This document shows positions 50,979 through 60,702 of a DNA stretch of 64,000 nucleotides, piece after piece. The stretch lies in the NCBI RefSeq assembly GCF_034427455.1, contig NZ_JAXQNN010000001.1, positions 496,001-560,000 on the forward strand. Reading direction: 5' to 3'. A model generated the notes under the pieces. The model searched no databases and had not been told where the DNA came from. It saw only the letters and a program-made list of their open reading frames with translations. Numbering within the stretch: position 1 is the first letter of the stretch; every line of letters starts with the position of its first letter. The DNA comes from Jeotgalibacillus haloalkalitolerans. Lineage in GTDB: Bacteria > Bacillota > Bacilli > Bacillales > Jeotgalibacillaceae. The translations under genes and the position numbers were made by a program.

Positions 50979-51788
50979 ATGACACAAATCGGTTTTATCG
51001 GATGCGGTAAAATGGCACAGGCAATGATCGGCGGGATGATCCGCTCTAAAACTGTCAAGCCGTCATCCATTATCGCAAGCGCAACAACTAAAGATACCAG
51101 AGTAAAGGTATCAGATCAGTTTGGGATTGAAGTAACAGGTGATAACAGTAAGGTGGCTACAGAAGCAGACATGCTGTTTCTCGGCATTGTACCGGGGCTT
51201 CACCAGCAGATCCTTGAAGAAATTACACCTCATTTAAAAGAAGAAACTGTCATCATTACGATTGCAGCCGGACTTACAACCGCTGATATCTCAGCATTTG
51301 CCGGCAAAAAGCTGAAGGTCATCAGAACAATGCCAAACACCCCATCACTCGCAGGGGAAGGGATGTCAGCGATCAGTGTCAATGATGAAGTCACCGAAGA
51401 AGAGCTGGCGGCAGTCCTGAAACTGTTCCGTTCATTCGGTAAAACAGAAGTAATATCAGAAGATCTGATGGACAGCATTCCGGCAATCAGCGGTTCTTCG
51501 CCAGCTTACGTCTACATGATGATTGAAGCCATGGCAGATGGTGGTGTCCGTCAGGGGCTAAAGCGCGATCAGGCCTATCGTCTCGCAGCGCAGGCCGTAC
51601 TCGGTGCAGCGAAAATGGTGCTAGATACCGGCAAGCATCCCGGCGAACTGAAAGACCAGGTTACTTCACCGGGCGGCGCTACCATTGCAGCAACAGAAGC
51701 CCTTGAGAAGCACCGTTTCAGAGGGGCGATATTAGAAGCGATGGAAAGCTGTACCGCAACGGTGAAGGAATTAGGTCATAAAAAATAA
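50979..51788 (+). CDS. proC: Pyrroline-5-carboxylate reductase
   Basis: 269 residues. N-terminal GFIGCGKMAQAMIGG (NADP site), RTMPNTPSLAGEGMSAI, and C-terminal VTSPGGATIAATEALE, all family marks. Last step of proline synthesis. Proline is also a compatible solute in halotolerant Bacilli, and extra proC copies are common, so this may be one of several. ATG at 50979 follows AGGAGG. Ended by a terminator. Confidence 0.95.
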   Translation: MTQIGFIGCGKMAQAMIGGMIRSKTVKPSSIIASATTKDTRVKVSDQFGIEVTGDNSKVATEADMLFLGIVPGLHQQILEEITPHLKEETVIITIAAGLTTADISAFAGKKLKVIRTMPNTPSLAGEGMSAISVNDEVTEEELAAVLKLFRSFGKTEVISEDLMDSIPAISGSSPAYVYMMIEAMADGGVRQGLKRDQAYRLAAQAVLGAAKMVLDTGKHPGELKDQVTSPGGATIAATEALEKHRFRGAILEAMESCTATVKELGHKK

Positions 51789-51814
51789 GCAGCGCCGCGG
51801 CGCTGCTTATTTTT
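51781..51814 (+). terminator. Terminator of proC
   Basis: AAAATAAGCAGCGCC-GC-GGCGCTGCTTATTTTT; includes the stop codon. Confidence 0.9.
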
Positions 51815-51845
51815 GTACGCTGGAAGTCAGTCCGAATCCTTCGTA

Positions 51846-52005
51846 AAGGTGATGGAATTAATCGCGGAGGTGACGTAATTCATTCGAAAGCTGATGGATA
51901 AAAGGCCTGTCCATTGCCACGAAGTTTGAATAACTGGATTCCTGACGCGATTAATCTGAAAGGTGATAGATTAACAGCAAAAGGTGATCGAATAAGCTGC
52001 CTGTG
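51846..52005 (+). repeat. 21-bp-phased units, class III (AGGTGAT core)
   Basis: GGTGA/GCTGA cores at 51848, 51869 and 51890, then at 51941 (CCTGA), 51962 and 51983, with 21 bp inside each triplet and 51 bp between them. Core pattern AGGTGAT-N2-ATTAA. Less regular than the other classes. Between the 3' ends of proC and the ABC-F gene. Confidence 0.6.
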
Positions 52006-52063
52006 ACCTCGCCCACGTGCTACACCCGCGCGCCACTGCCAGAGCGCCAACTCATGCTCACTC

Positions 52064-53620
52064 CTATGCGTTAACCTTCTCACTCCACTCCTCAACATTC
52101 CACGTTCTCGTAGCCCAGTCCTCATAAAAATCAGGCTCATGGCATACAAGGACAATCGTTCCATTATACGCCTTCATTGCACGCTTCAGCTCTTCCTTCG
52201 CCGTCACATCCAAATGATTCGTCGGCTCATCGAACAGCAGCCAGTTACTTTCATGCATCATCAGCTTACAAAGACGTACTTTCGCCTGCTCGCCACCTGA
52301 CAGCTGAGTCATCTGGCGTGAAATATGCTCATTTTTCAGTCCGCATCTTGCAAGTGCCGCGCGCACCTGATGCTGGTCCATGCCAGGGAATTCGCTCCAT
52401 ACATCCTCGATCGGCGTAATCGCTTTTGGCTTCATTTCCTGTTCAAAATAAGAAGGATACAGGAAGTCGCCGTGGATCACTTTTCCGCCTAAAGGATCAA
52501 GCTTACCCATAATCGTTTTCAGCAGTGTTGATTTACCTACACCGTTACAGCCGACAACAGCGATTTTTTCCCCGCGTTCAATTTCAAGTGTCATCTTCGG
52601 CAGAAGCGGTTCGTCATAACCGATTTCAAGGTTCTCGGCTTCCACTACATAACGGCTGCTGCCGCGGGATTCTTTAAATTCAAACACCGGCTTTGCAGCT
52701 GTTTCAGGGCGGTCAATCCGCTCGATCCGGTCAAGCTGCTTCTGACGACTTTTCGCACGGCCCGTCGTTGAGTAACGGGCTTTATTTTTCGCAATAAAGT
52801 CTTCCTGCTTTTTAATGAATTCCTGCTGCTTTTCATATGCCTGCAGGTGCTGGTTTTTATGAAGCTCAGCAAGCTCTATAAATTTGTCATAGCTTGCCGT
52901 GTAGCGGTTCATACGGGCAAACTCAAGGTGCAGGATAATATCCACTGTATCATTCATGAAGTTCGTATCATGAGAGATCAATAAAAATGCATGCGGATAA
53001 TCTTTTAAATACATTGACAGCCAGCGGATATGCTCGACGTCAAGATAGTTGGTCGGCTCATCCAGCAGCAATACTTTCGGCTTTTCAAGTAACAGCTTCG
53101 CTAAAAGCACTTTTGTACGCTGTCCGCCGCTCAGTGCTGATACGTCACGGTCAAGTCCGATTGCATCCAGCCCTAGTCCGCGTGCGACTTCCTCGATTTT
53201 AATATCAAGCGTATAGAAGTCACCTGCATCCAGCGCATCCTGGATTTCAGCCATTTCCTCTAAAAGTGTTTCAAGCTCTTCAGGCGTGGCATCTGCCATT
53301 TTACCTGTGATTTCATTCAGCTCTTCTTCCTTTTTAAATAGAGGAAGGTAGGCATCTCCAAGTGTTTCACGCATCGTACGTCCCGGTGTCAGCTGTGTGT
53401 GCTGGTCCAGGTAACCATAATGCGTGCCAGGCAGCCATTCCACTTTTCCTTCATCGTGAATAAGCTCTCCCGTCAATATATTCATCAGTGTTGATTTACC
53501 AACACCGTTTGCACCGACAAGTCCAATATGTTCACCGGCTAATAACCGGAAAGAAACGTCTTTAAAAAGCGTGCGATCGCCAAATGAATGGGACAGCTTA
53601 CTTACAGATAATACACTCAT
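52064..53620 (-). CDS. ABC-F family ATPase, YfmM-like
   Basis: 518 residues, no membrane part. Two ATPase domains: Walker A GANGVGKST and signature LSGGQRTKVLLAKLL in the first, GCNGVGKST and LSGGEQAKVRLCKLM in the second, joined by a charged linker (about residues 245-300). DEPTN follows each signature. Overall sequence tracks B. subtilis YfmM. ABC-F proteins act on the ribosome exit or peptidyl site; some give antibiotic resistance. ATG at 53620 follows TTGGAGG; the longer frame to 53728 has no ribosome site. Confidence 0.92.
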   Translation of the reverse strand: MSVLSVSKLSHSFGDRTLFKDVSFRLLAGEHIGLVGANGVGKSTLMNILTGELIHDEGKVEWLPGTHYGYLDQHTQLTPGRTMRETLGDAYLPLFKKEEELNEITGKMADATPEELETLLEEMAEIQDALDAGDFYTLDIKIEEVARGLGLDAIGLDRDVSALSGGQRTKVLLAKLLLEKPKVLLLDEPTNYLDVEHIRWLSMYLKDYPHAFLLISHDTNFMNDTVDIILHLEFARMNRYTASYDKFIELAELHKNQHLQAYEKQQEFIKKQEDFIAKNKARYSTTGRAKSRQKQLDRIERIDRPETAAKPVFEFKESRGSSRYVVEAENLEIGYDEPLLPKMTLEIERGEKIAVVGCNGVGKSTLLKTIMGKLDPLGGKVIHGDFLYPSYFEQEMKPKAITPIEDVWSEFPGMDQHQVRAALARCGLKNEHISRQMTQLSGGEQAKVRLCKLMMHESNWLLFDEPTNHLDVTAKEELKRAMKAYNGTIVLVCHEPDFYEDWATRTWNVEEWSEKVNA

Positions 53621-53768
53621 GTTTGTCCTCCAAAATAAAAGTCTCCCTTCATCATAATGGATGTAACCTATTCCTGCCACCTTAAAAAACTTCGTAGTCA
53701 GAAAAGTTGCGTATGCAACTAAATGCAATTATAATAGTCAGCAGTGAATGAGAAAAGAGATGATATCA

Positions 53769-54230
53769 ATGAAACACGCACATACAGCCGGACGCTGGTT
53801 ATCAACAGTGCACCGGTACAGTTACATTTTTCTAAGTAAGACCTTTGCTGAATACGGAATCGGGCAGGGGCAGATAAAATTTTTAATGATGCTTTTTGAG
53901 CGTGATGGACTGACTCAGGAGTATATGGCAAATGAGCTGAATATTGATAAAGCTACTGTTGCCCGTTCTATCCGTAAGCTTGAAACAGAAGGCTATGTGA
54001 AAAGGATGCCACATGAAACAGACAGAAGGTCAAACTACATTTATCTGACTGAAAAAGCGAAGGATATTGAAGCATTCGTGAAAAAAGAAATGACGTATTG
54101 GAGAGAAACGCTGACCTCAGGTTTTACAGAAGAAGAACAACAGCTGGCAACTGATCTTTTGAAGCGGATGGCAGGGAATGCAGTAAGAGAAATTGAAGGG
54201 CAGGTGAAATCAAATGAAACAGCAGAGTGA
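53769..54230 (+). CDS. MarR family regulator
   Basis: About 153 residues. Winged helix GLTQEYMANELNIDKATVARSIRKLETEGYVKRMPHETDRRSNYIYLTEKA, the MarR core. ATG at 53769 is preferred (AAAGAGATGAT upstream); ATG at 53748 is possible. It overlaps the MATE gene by 17 bases, so it probably regulates that pump. Ligand unknown. Confidence 0.9.
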   Translation: MKHAHTAGRWLSTVHRYSYIFLSKTFAEYGIGQGQIKFLMMLFERDGLTQEYMANELNIDKATVARSIRKLETEGYVKRMPHETDRRSNYIYLTEKAKDIEAFVKKEMTYWRETLTSGFTEEEQQLATDLLKRMAGNAVREIEGQVKSNETAE

Positions 54231-55593
54231 AAGACTTGGACAGGAAAAAATCCCATCATTAATGGTGCGCTTTTCAGTGCCTGCCTTTATCGGCATGTTT
54301 GTGATGGCTTTTTATAATATTGCGGATACATTTTTTATTGCGAGAGGCATTGGAACCGTCGGGGTAGCGGCACTTTCTATTGCGTTTCCGCTGCAGTTGA
54401 TTATTACTGCGTTTGCAGCTGCGATCGGAATTGGTGGTGCATCGATTATTTCGAGACGTCTTGGTGAAAACCGGCTGGATGAAGCGAATAAGATTTTCGG
54501 CAATGTCATCTGGCTTGTCGGTTTCCTGAGTGTCTTAATGGTTGTTGCGGCACTCGCATTTCTAGAGCCAATACTCATCACATTCGGTGCAACGGAGGAA
54601 ATCCTGCCTTATGCAGCAGAGTACCTGTCAATCATTTTATATGGAGCGATTTTCCAGGCCTTTGCGATGTCCATGAATAATGTCGTGCGTTCAGAAGGAA
54701 ATGCAAAGATGGCGATGCTGACCATGGTGATTTCTGCAGGGTTGAATATTGTATTGGACCCGATCTTTATCTTCACGCTGGATATGGGAATGGCAGGTGC
54801 TGCGATTGCAACTGTCATTTCACAGGCAGTCGGTGCGATATGGTTATATCTTTACTTCCGTGCAGGTAAAAGCTCTCTCGAATTCAGATGGATCGGACTG
54901 CTGCCGGACTGGCGTGTGGTACGTGAGATCACACAGATCGGCTCAGCAACTTTTGTCAGACAGACTGCAGGAAGTCTGATGTTTATTGCAGTGAACTGGA
55001 TGCTTGTCATTTATGGCGGAGAATCTGCGGTGGCGATTTTCGGGATTATTAACCGGATTATGATGTTTGCGATTATGCCGATGTTCGGTATTGTGCAGGG
55101 AATGCAGCCGATTATCGGATTTAATTACGGTGCGAAGCTGCATCACAGAGTGAGTGAAACGTTAAAGCTTGGTATTGGTGTTTCAACTGTGATGGCGATT
55201 TTTGTATGGGTGGTTACGATGCTGTTCCCTGGCGCGATGATGTCTGTCTTCTCGACTGACCCTGAAGTGATTTCAGGAGGAGAGGAAGCGATGCGCTTTA
55301 TCTTCCTGATTGTACCGATTATCGGTTTTCAGATGGTAACCGGCGGACTTTATCAGGCACTTGGAAAAGCGAAAATTTCATTTATCCTGTCCATGGCAAG
55401 GCAGCTGATCTTTTTAATTCCGCTTGTACTCATTCTGCCATCATTCCTGGGGCTGACCGGTGTATGGCTGGCTTTCCCGATTGCAGATGGTCTGGCGTTT
55501 CTCCTGTCACTGTTCTTTGTGTGGAGAGACCGCCACAAGCTGTTTCAGAAAACCCCTGCTGCAAAACTGCGGCAGGCAGAAGCACACAGTTAA
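54214..55593 (+). CDS. MATE family multidrug efflux pump
   Basis: 459 residues, 12 membrane segments, two MatE repeats (starting near residue 10 and 235). Sodium- or proton-driven export of drugs or other cations. PAFIGMFVMAFYNIADTFFIARGIG at the N-terminus and GIVQGMQPIIGFNYGA near the second half are typical. Translationally coupled to the MarR regulator before it. Confidence 0.93.
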   Translation: MKQQSERLGQEKIPSLMVRFSVPAFIGMFVMAFYNIADTFFIARGIGTVGVAALSIAFPLQLIITAFAAAIGIGGASIISRRLGENRLDEANKIFGNVIWLVGFLSVLMVVAALAFLEPILITFGATEEILPYAAEYLSIILYGAIFQAFAMSMNNVVRSEGNAKMAMLTMVISAGLNIVLDPIFIFTLDMGMAGAAIATVISQAVGAIWLYLYFRAGKSSLEFRWIGLLPDWRVVREITQIGSATFVRQTAGSLMFIAVNWMLVIYGGESAVAIFGIINRIMMFAIMPMFGIVQGMQPIIGFNYGAKLHHRVSETLKLGIGVSTVMAIFVWVVTMLFPGAMMSVFSTDPEVISGGEEAMRFIFLIVPIIGFQMVTGGLYQALGKAKISFILSMARQLIFLIPLVLILPSFLGLTGVWLAFPIADGLAFLLSLFFVWRDRHKLFQKTPAAKLRQAEAHS

Positions 55594-55596
55594 CGA

Positions 55597-55632
55597 AAAC
55601 ACCCCCGGAAGCATGCTTCCGGGGGTGTTTTT
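55597..55632. terminator. Bidirectional terminator
   Basis: AAACACCCCCGGAAGC-AT-GCTTCCGGGGGTGTTTTT between convergent genes. Confidence 0.95.
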
Positions 55633-55634
55633 GA

Positions 55635-57701
55635 TTAATCATAATCACGTTTAAACAATACTTCTTTCGGTACTTCTGTTCCACGTGCACCGCGTATATC
55701 TGTTTCCCCGGTTTCAGTCGGATAAAAGATAATAAAGCTTTCGGGATTCGCAACAGCAAGACGGCTTGGCAGCTGATCAAGCTGAGGGTGCCAGGCGATC
55801 GTTCCTTTTCTCGCACTCATCACGATGACTAAATCATTTTTACGTAAGGATTCAACTGGCTGACGATACAGCTCCTGCCATGATGCAAGTCTGTGCGTAA
55901 CAGTCGTTACATTCGGTTTGATGTCAGCGAGTATTTTTTCGTATGGTTCAGTCTGATCACGTATGATCAGCACTTCAAGTAAGGTGTTTAACTGGGCAGC
56001 CATTCCCTTCACAATTCTCAGCGCATCTGTGAACCCGGGCTTATGATCAGAGCCGCTCGGGACTAACAGCATGATCCGGTCTGTTGTATTCAGAGGGTGA
56101 CCTAGCTTTACAATCATTGCACGTTCATTTGTATGATCAAGAAAGTTGTCAATGACGCTGCCAAACAGTTTTGTTTTAGTGGATTTCTGACCATTCCATC
56201 CGGCAATAATCGTTGTAATCCGCTCTTCAGCAACAGCACGTTCAATCCCGCGCCCCGGGTTACGATCGACTTTGATCAGGGTTCTTGCCGGGATTTCAGC
56301 GCTTGCTGCGTGTGCAATGGCCTGCGTGAGCATTTTCTCTGCATTGGCTACAGCATTTTCAACAGATTTCACATCCCTCTGTACAACACTCAGTGGATAA
56401 ACGGGCTCAGTTGAAGCCTTCGCACGTCTCACAACGAAGCTGAGGTCAAGCAACGTCTGGGTCGTTTTCGGGTTGGCAACCGGAATCAGAATTCTCTCGG
56501 GACGCTCATCATTCAGCTGAGGTGCTTCAAGTGTTTCACTTTCTGCGAGTTTACGCCCGAACTTTTCTGTCAGATACGGGCCTGTAATACAGGTGAGCAG
56601 AATCATTACGATCACAGCATTAACGGTTGCAACATTTAATAGGCCAATTTCAAAACCTACAAGTGTGGCAGCAAGCGTTGCAGCAGCCTGCGGAGTCGTC
56701 AGCCCGATGATGACGAAGTTTTCCAGTCTATTATATTGATAAATCTTACTCGTGAGCATACTTGCAATCGATTTACCGATCAGCACCGAACCTAACACAA
56801 CACCAAGCATGATCCAGGCATCAAGGCTTGAAAACAGTACAGATAAATCCATCAGCATGCCGACTGACAGCAGGAAAAACGGGATGAACAATGCATTACC
56901 GGTGAAGCGGATTCTGTTCATTAATGTGCCGTGGTCATAGATGTAACGGTTTAATGCAAGTCCTGCCAAAAAGGCGCCGATAATCGGTTCGAGACCTGCA
57001 AGCAGTGCAATTGCCCCCGCTACAAACATCACCGTCAATACAAAGTTAAATTCCATTTGACCGTCGTTATTGGAATTTCTGAAAAACCATTTTGCGGTAA
57101 ATGGTGCACCAACCAGCACGACGAGCCCGAACAGGATGGTTGAGATCACAAGGCGGAACCAGAATTCTGCACTCGCATCCCCGCCTGCAAGACCGACAAC
57201 TGCAGCGAGTATGAGCATGGCGAATGTATCGGTTAATAGCGTTCCGCCAATCGCTGTTGTGACGGCTTTATTCTTTGCGATACCAAGTCTTGAGGCAATC
57301 GGATAAGCAAGAAGAGTATGGGAACCAACAATGGATCCCAGCAGAATCGCTGCGCTGAATGAGAAACCGAGATACCAGGCGAGCGCTGTTCCGAACAGTA
57401 AAGGAATAAAGAATGAAAGCAGCCCAAATAGAATACTTCTGGAGCGGTACTTTTTAAAGCCGTCTATATCAAGTTCCAGACCGGCAATGAAAATAATAAA
57501 TAACAATCCGACAGTACCCAGCAGCTGGATTGTTTCCCCGCGCTCCAGCAGGCCGAGCCCATTTGGCCCGACAATGACTCCGGCAATAATCGGCCCAATG
57601 ATGCCGGGGATTCTGAGCTTACTCATAATAAATGGTGAAATGAGAAAAATAATAACAGCCAATCCAAATACGAGAACCGGCTCCTGTAATGGAAGAGTCA
57701 T
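55635..57701 (-). CDS. CPA2-type cation:proton antiporter with cytosolic domain
   Basis: 688 residues. Residues 1 to about 385 are a Kef/NapA-like membrane domain with about 12 segments (LRIPGIIGPIIAGVIVGPNGLGLLERG, FIAGLELDIDGFKKY). The rest holds two universal-stress-like alpha/beta modules (ERILIPVANPKTTQTLLDLS and DRIMLLVPSGSDHKP), not a TrkA-N domain. Likely Na+ or K+/H+ exchange for pH and salt control. ATG at 57701 follows AAGGAAAG at a long distance. Confidence 0.9.
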   Translation of the reverse strand: MTLPLQEPVLVFGLAVIIFLISPFIMSKLRIPGIIGPIIAGVIVGPNGLGLLERGETIQLLGTVGLLFIIFIAGLELDIDGFKKYRSRSILFGLLSFFIPLLFGTALAWYLGFSFSAAILLGSIVGSHTLLAYPIASRLGIAKNKAVTTAIGGTLLTDTFAMLILAAVVGLAGGDASAEFWFRLVISTILFGLVVLVGAPFTAKWFFRNSNNDGQMEFNFVLTVMFVAGAIALLAGLEPIIGAFLAGLALNRYIYDHGTLMNRIRFTGNALFIPFFLLSVGMLMDLSVLFSSLDAWIMLGVVLGSVLIGKSIASMLTSKIYQYNRLENFVIIGLTTPQAAATLAATLVGFEIGLLNVATVNAVIVMILLTCITGPYLTEKFGRKLAESETLEAPQLNDERPERILIPVANPKTTQTLLDLSFVVRRAKASTEPVYPLSVVQRDVKSVENAVANAEKMLTQAIAHAASAEIPARTLIKVDRNPGRGIERAVAEERITTIIAGWNGQKSTKTKLFGSVIDNFLDHTNERAMIVKLGHPLNTTDRIMLLVPSGSDHKPGFTDALRIVKGMAAQLNTLLEVLIIRDQTEPYEKILADIKPNVTTVTHRLASWQELYRQPVESLRKNDLVIVMSARKGTIAWHPQLDQLPSRLAVANPESFIIFYPTETGETDIRGARGTEVPKEVLFKRDYD

Positions 57702-57765
57702 AGATCAACCTGCTTTCCTTCAACATGTATATTCAAATTATATACGAATCATTTTTCAGAGGAAA

Positions 57766-57804
57766 CAAATAGCCGACCACCTTCTTTGGCGATCGGCTAT
57801 TTTT
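57766..57804. terminator. Terminator of the SE1832-like gene
   Basis: AAATAGCCGA...TCGGCTATTTTT; active in both directions by appearance. Confidence 0.8.
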
Positions 57805-57806
57805 AA

Positions 57807-57977
57807 TTACTCTTCAAGTTTTCTCAGCTCAGACAATTCCTCTTCAATAACAGTCAGTCTTTTTTGTGCAGAAGCTCCGTCGCGACCTACTGACTCCAGC
57901 TTCTCCAGGTCATCCTGTGCCCTGATGTATTCCATCTTCAGCTCTGCGATTCGATTCTGAATTTCATTTTGCGTCAT
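57807..57977 (-). CDS. Small coiled-coil protein, SE1832-like
   Basis: 56 residues: MTQNEIQNRIAELKMEYIRA, then QDDLEKLESVGRDG, ending EEELSELRKLEE. Two helices, acidic, coiled-coil character. It resembles the small SE1832 family found across Bacillales, function unknown. ATG at 57977 follows GGAGGG at six bases. Terminated by the hairpin just after the stop. Confidence 0.8.
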   Translation of the reverse strand: MTQNEIQNRIAELKMEYIRAQDDLEKLESVGRDGASAQKRLTVIEEELSELRKLEE

Positions 57978-58235
57978 GAAAATCCCTCCATTTTATTATT
58001 CTAACAAATTTACTTTTCTGTCGGCAAAACTTGAACGGATTGTGCTTACAAGTATAGGAAGAAGGGTAAAGATTAAAGTATTTTCAGAAAATTTAGAGGG
58101 ATTTTGTTCTTAATTGTTGAAGAAGGAGACAGCACATATTTTTAAGATTAACGCTCTGCTGAAGAAAATCGTGAACTGAGCTCAGCCGGGAGCGGACATC
58201 TTCAGCAAAGTTATGATAAAGAGGGGGACAGGCAA

Positions 58236-59702
58236 ATGTTCAAGCCATATCAGTCTGAAACAAATTTTGATGAAATGCTTGAAAAAGATGGATCAGTCAG
58301 GTCGCACTATCAGGATTTTCACAAAGTCATGGACCAGTTCAGTGAAGCAGAACTGAGAGAAAAGCATGAAACAGCCCAACTCAGCTTTTTAAGACAGGGC
58401 ATCACATTTACTGTTTATAACGACAATATCGGCACGGAACGTACCATGCCGTTTGATTTTATTCCGATCATTATGCCGCCTGAAACGTGGACGATGATTG
58501 AAAAGGGAATGAGGCAGCGGGTGGAAGCACTGAACCGTTTCCTCGATGACATTTACCACAATGCAGAAATCGTGAAAGACGGCGTGATCCCCAGGGAATT
58601 TGTCGAACAGAATCCTTACTATCTGAAAAAGCAGGTAACTGGCATTGATGTTCCGTTGAAAAATCATATTTTCCTTGCAGGTATTGATCTGATTCGTGAT
58701 CAGGAAGGTACATACCGTGTGCTTGAAGATAACCTGAGAAACCCTTCAGGTATGTCTTATGTCTATCAGAACAGATATGTGATGCGTCAGGTCTATCCTG
58801 AGTTTTTCAACCGTCACAGCATTCAGTCGCTTGAACATCAGCTTTCCCATATGCATGAAGCAGTGCTCGATCACTGCCCGATTAACTGTCTTCATGAGCC
58901 AAGGGCTGTTCTGCTGACACCCGGGATGTATAATTCAGCATATTATGATCATGTATTCCTCGCTCAGCAGATGGGAATTGAACTCGTTGAAGGACGGGAT
59001 CTGTATGTCAGAGATAATATCGTCTATGTCAAAACGATCCGCGGCATGCAGCGCGTAGATATTATTTACCGCAGGATTGATGATGACTTCCTGGATCCTC
59101 AGGTGTTTAATAAAGATTCTGCGCTTGGCGTACCCGGTCTGATGAGTGCCTATAAAAAAGGAAATGTTTCAATTTTAAACGGGGTTGGAAATGGTGTTGC
59201 GGATGACAAGGCGATGTATGCATTTGTCCCTGAAATGATCCGCTATTACCTTAATGAAGATCCGATTATTCCAAATGTAGATACGTATTTTATGAGAAAT
59301 ATTGAACAGCGTAAATGGGCGCTTGAGAATCTTGACCAGCTCGTTGTAAAGAACGTGGGTGCTTCAGGCGGTTATGATATGCTGATCGGCCCTCATGCAA
59401 CAAATGAAGAAATTGACCGTTTCAGAAAAAAAATTGAAGAGGAGCCTCATCAGTATATTGCACAGCCGACCATCCAGCTTTCAAGAGCTCCGGCATTTCA
59501 GGATGGACGCTTTTATCCGTGCCACGTGGACCTCCGCGTGTTTGTTATGCGGGGTAAAAAGACACACGTCCTGCCTGGTGGACTTTCACGTGTAGCCTTG
59601 AAGGAAGGGTCACTTGTCGTAAATTCTTCGCAGGGTGGCGGAGGAAAAGATACTTGGGTATTAAAAGGAGGCGAAAGCAACCATGCTGAGCAGAGTAGCT
59701 GA
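58236..59702 (+). CDS. Circularly permuted ATP-grasp protein
   Basis: 488 residues (DUF404/DUF407 type). DNLRNPSGMSYVYQNR near residue 168, TPGMYNSAYYDHVFLAQQMGIELVEGRDL near 230 and VVKNVGASGGYDMLIGP near 370 are family marks. It probably forms amide bonds using ATP. First of three genes with alpha-E and transglutaminase partners, a conserved set proposed from comparative genomics to make or process a peptide tag. ATG at 58236 follows GAGGGGG. Confidence 0.9.
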   Translation: MFKPYQSETNFDEMLEKDGSVRSHYQDFHKVMDQFSEAELREKHETAQLSFLRQGITFTVYNDNIGTERTMPFDFIPIIMPPETWTMIEKGMRQRVEALNRFLDDIYHNAEIVKDGVIPREFVEQNPYYLKKQVTGIDVPLKNHIFLAGIDLIRDQEGTYRVLEDNLRNPSGMSYVYQNRYVMRQVYPEFFNRHSIQSLEHQLSHMHEAVLDHCPINCLHEPRAVLLTPGMYNSAYYDHVFLAQQMGIELVEGRDLYVRDNIVYVKTIRGMQRVDIIYRRIDDDFLDPQVFNKDSALGVPGLMSAYKKGNVSILNGVGNGVADDKAMYAFVPEMIRYYLNEDPIIPNVDTYFMRNIEQRKWALENLDQLVVKNVGASGGYDMLIGPHATNEEIDRFRKKIEEEPHQYIAQPTIQLSRAPAFQDGRFYPCHVDLRVFVMRGKKTHVLPGGLSRVALKEGSLVVNSSQGGGGKDTWVLKGGESNHAEQSS

Positions 59703-60651
59703 TTCACTATACTGGATGTCACGGAATATCGAGCGTGCAGAGAATAATGCGCGGGTACTTGGCGTACAGCTGATTCAAATGCTTGAAGCCTCGTCAGAAG
59801 AAACGCTTGCCCGTCATGACTGGGAGATCGTTCTTGAGATCTGTGGTTCTGTCGCTGATTTTAACCGGCTGTATCCTAAAATGAGCACAAATCACTTAAT
59901 TGACTATCTTGCTTTTTCAGAGGACAATCCGAATTCGATTCTGAATTGCATTAAATATGCCAGAGAGAATGCAAGAACGACGCGTGATATTATTCCGAAC
60001 GATTTGTTTGAGGTATGGAATAACTTATATCTTGAGATGACTGAAATCAGAATATCCGAAGGGTCCCTCAGAGACATTCAGCACTTTTTAAACAGAGTCA
60101 AAATCACAGCGATGACTTCACACGGGATTGTCGATTCCATGATGACACGCGGCGTTCCGTACAGGTTTTTTAATGTTGCTAAATGGCTTGAGCGCGCTGA
60201 AAAAACAGCGCGGGTATTAAATATTCTTAATGACCAGTCCGCAGCGGATCAGAAAAAAGCAGATGGCACTAATTATTATTACTGGCGATCTGCATTGCAG
60301 CTGGTGAACGGATATGAGGAATATTTGAAAAAATATCCGCCTAGAATGAATGAAAGAGATGTTCTTTCATTTCTGATATCAGACTATTCATTCCCGCGGT
60401 CAATTCAATATTGTATCGATCATATCAGAGAGTCGATTATCTCTCTTGAAGGCGGACGCGTTTCGCATTATTCATGGAGAATGTATGCGGCGCTCGATCT
60501 GATCATTGATGAGTTTGACGAGCAGAAGATCAGATCGTTAAAAGAGGAAGGCATCAGCACTTTCCTGGATGATTTTCAGAACAAGTGTAATGATATTGGA
60601 CGTATTTTTTCTGAGACTTATTATCTCGTCGAACCTTCAAAAACTTCTTGA
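59683..60651 (+). CDS. Alpha-E domain protein (DUF403)
   Basis: 322 residues, all helical, beginning MLSRVADSLYWMSRNIERAE, the DUF403 signature, with WLERAEKTARVLN near residue 170 as an internal echo of it. Overlaps the end of the ATP-grasp gene by 20 bases and has AAAGGAGG. Accessory of the ATP-grasp protein; biochemical role unknown. Confidence 0.9.
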   Translation: MLSRVADSLYWMSRNIERAENNARVLGVQLIQMLEASSEETLARHDWEIVLEICGSVADFNRLYPKMSTNHLIDYLAFSEDNPNSILNCIKYARENARTTRDIIPNDLFEVWNNLYLEMTEIRISEGSLRDIQHFLNRVKITAMTSHGIVDSMMTRGVPYRFFNVAKWLERAEKTARVLNILNDQSAADQKKADGTNYYYWRSALQLVNGYEEYLKKYPPRMNERDVLSFLISDYSFPRSIQYCIDHIRESIISLEGGRVSHYSWRMYAALDLIIDEFDEQKIRSLKEEGISTFLDDFQNKCNDIGRIFSETYYLVEPSKTS

Positions 60652-60702
60652 AAGGGTAAGAATCAAGAAGAGAAACTCACAACACGAGGGAGCGGACGAC
60701 CG

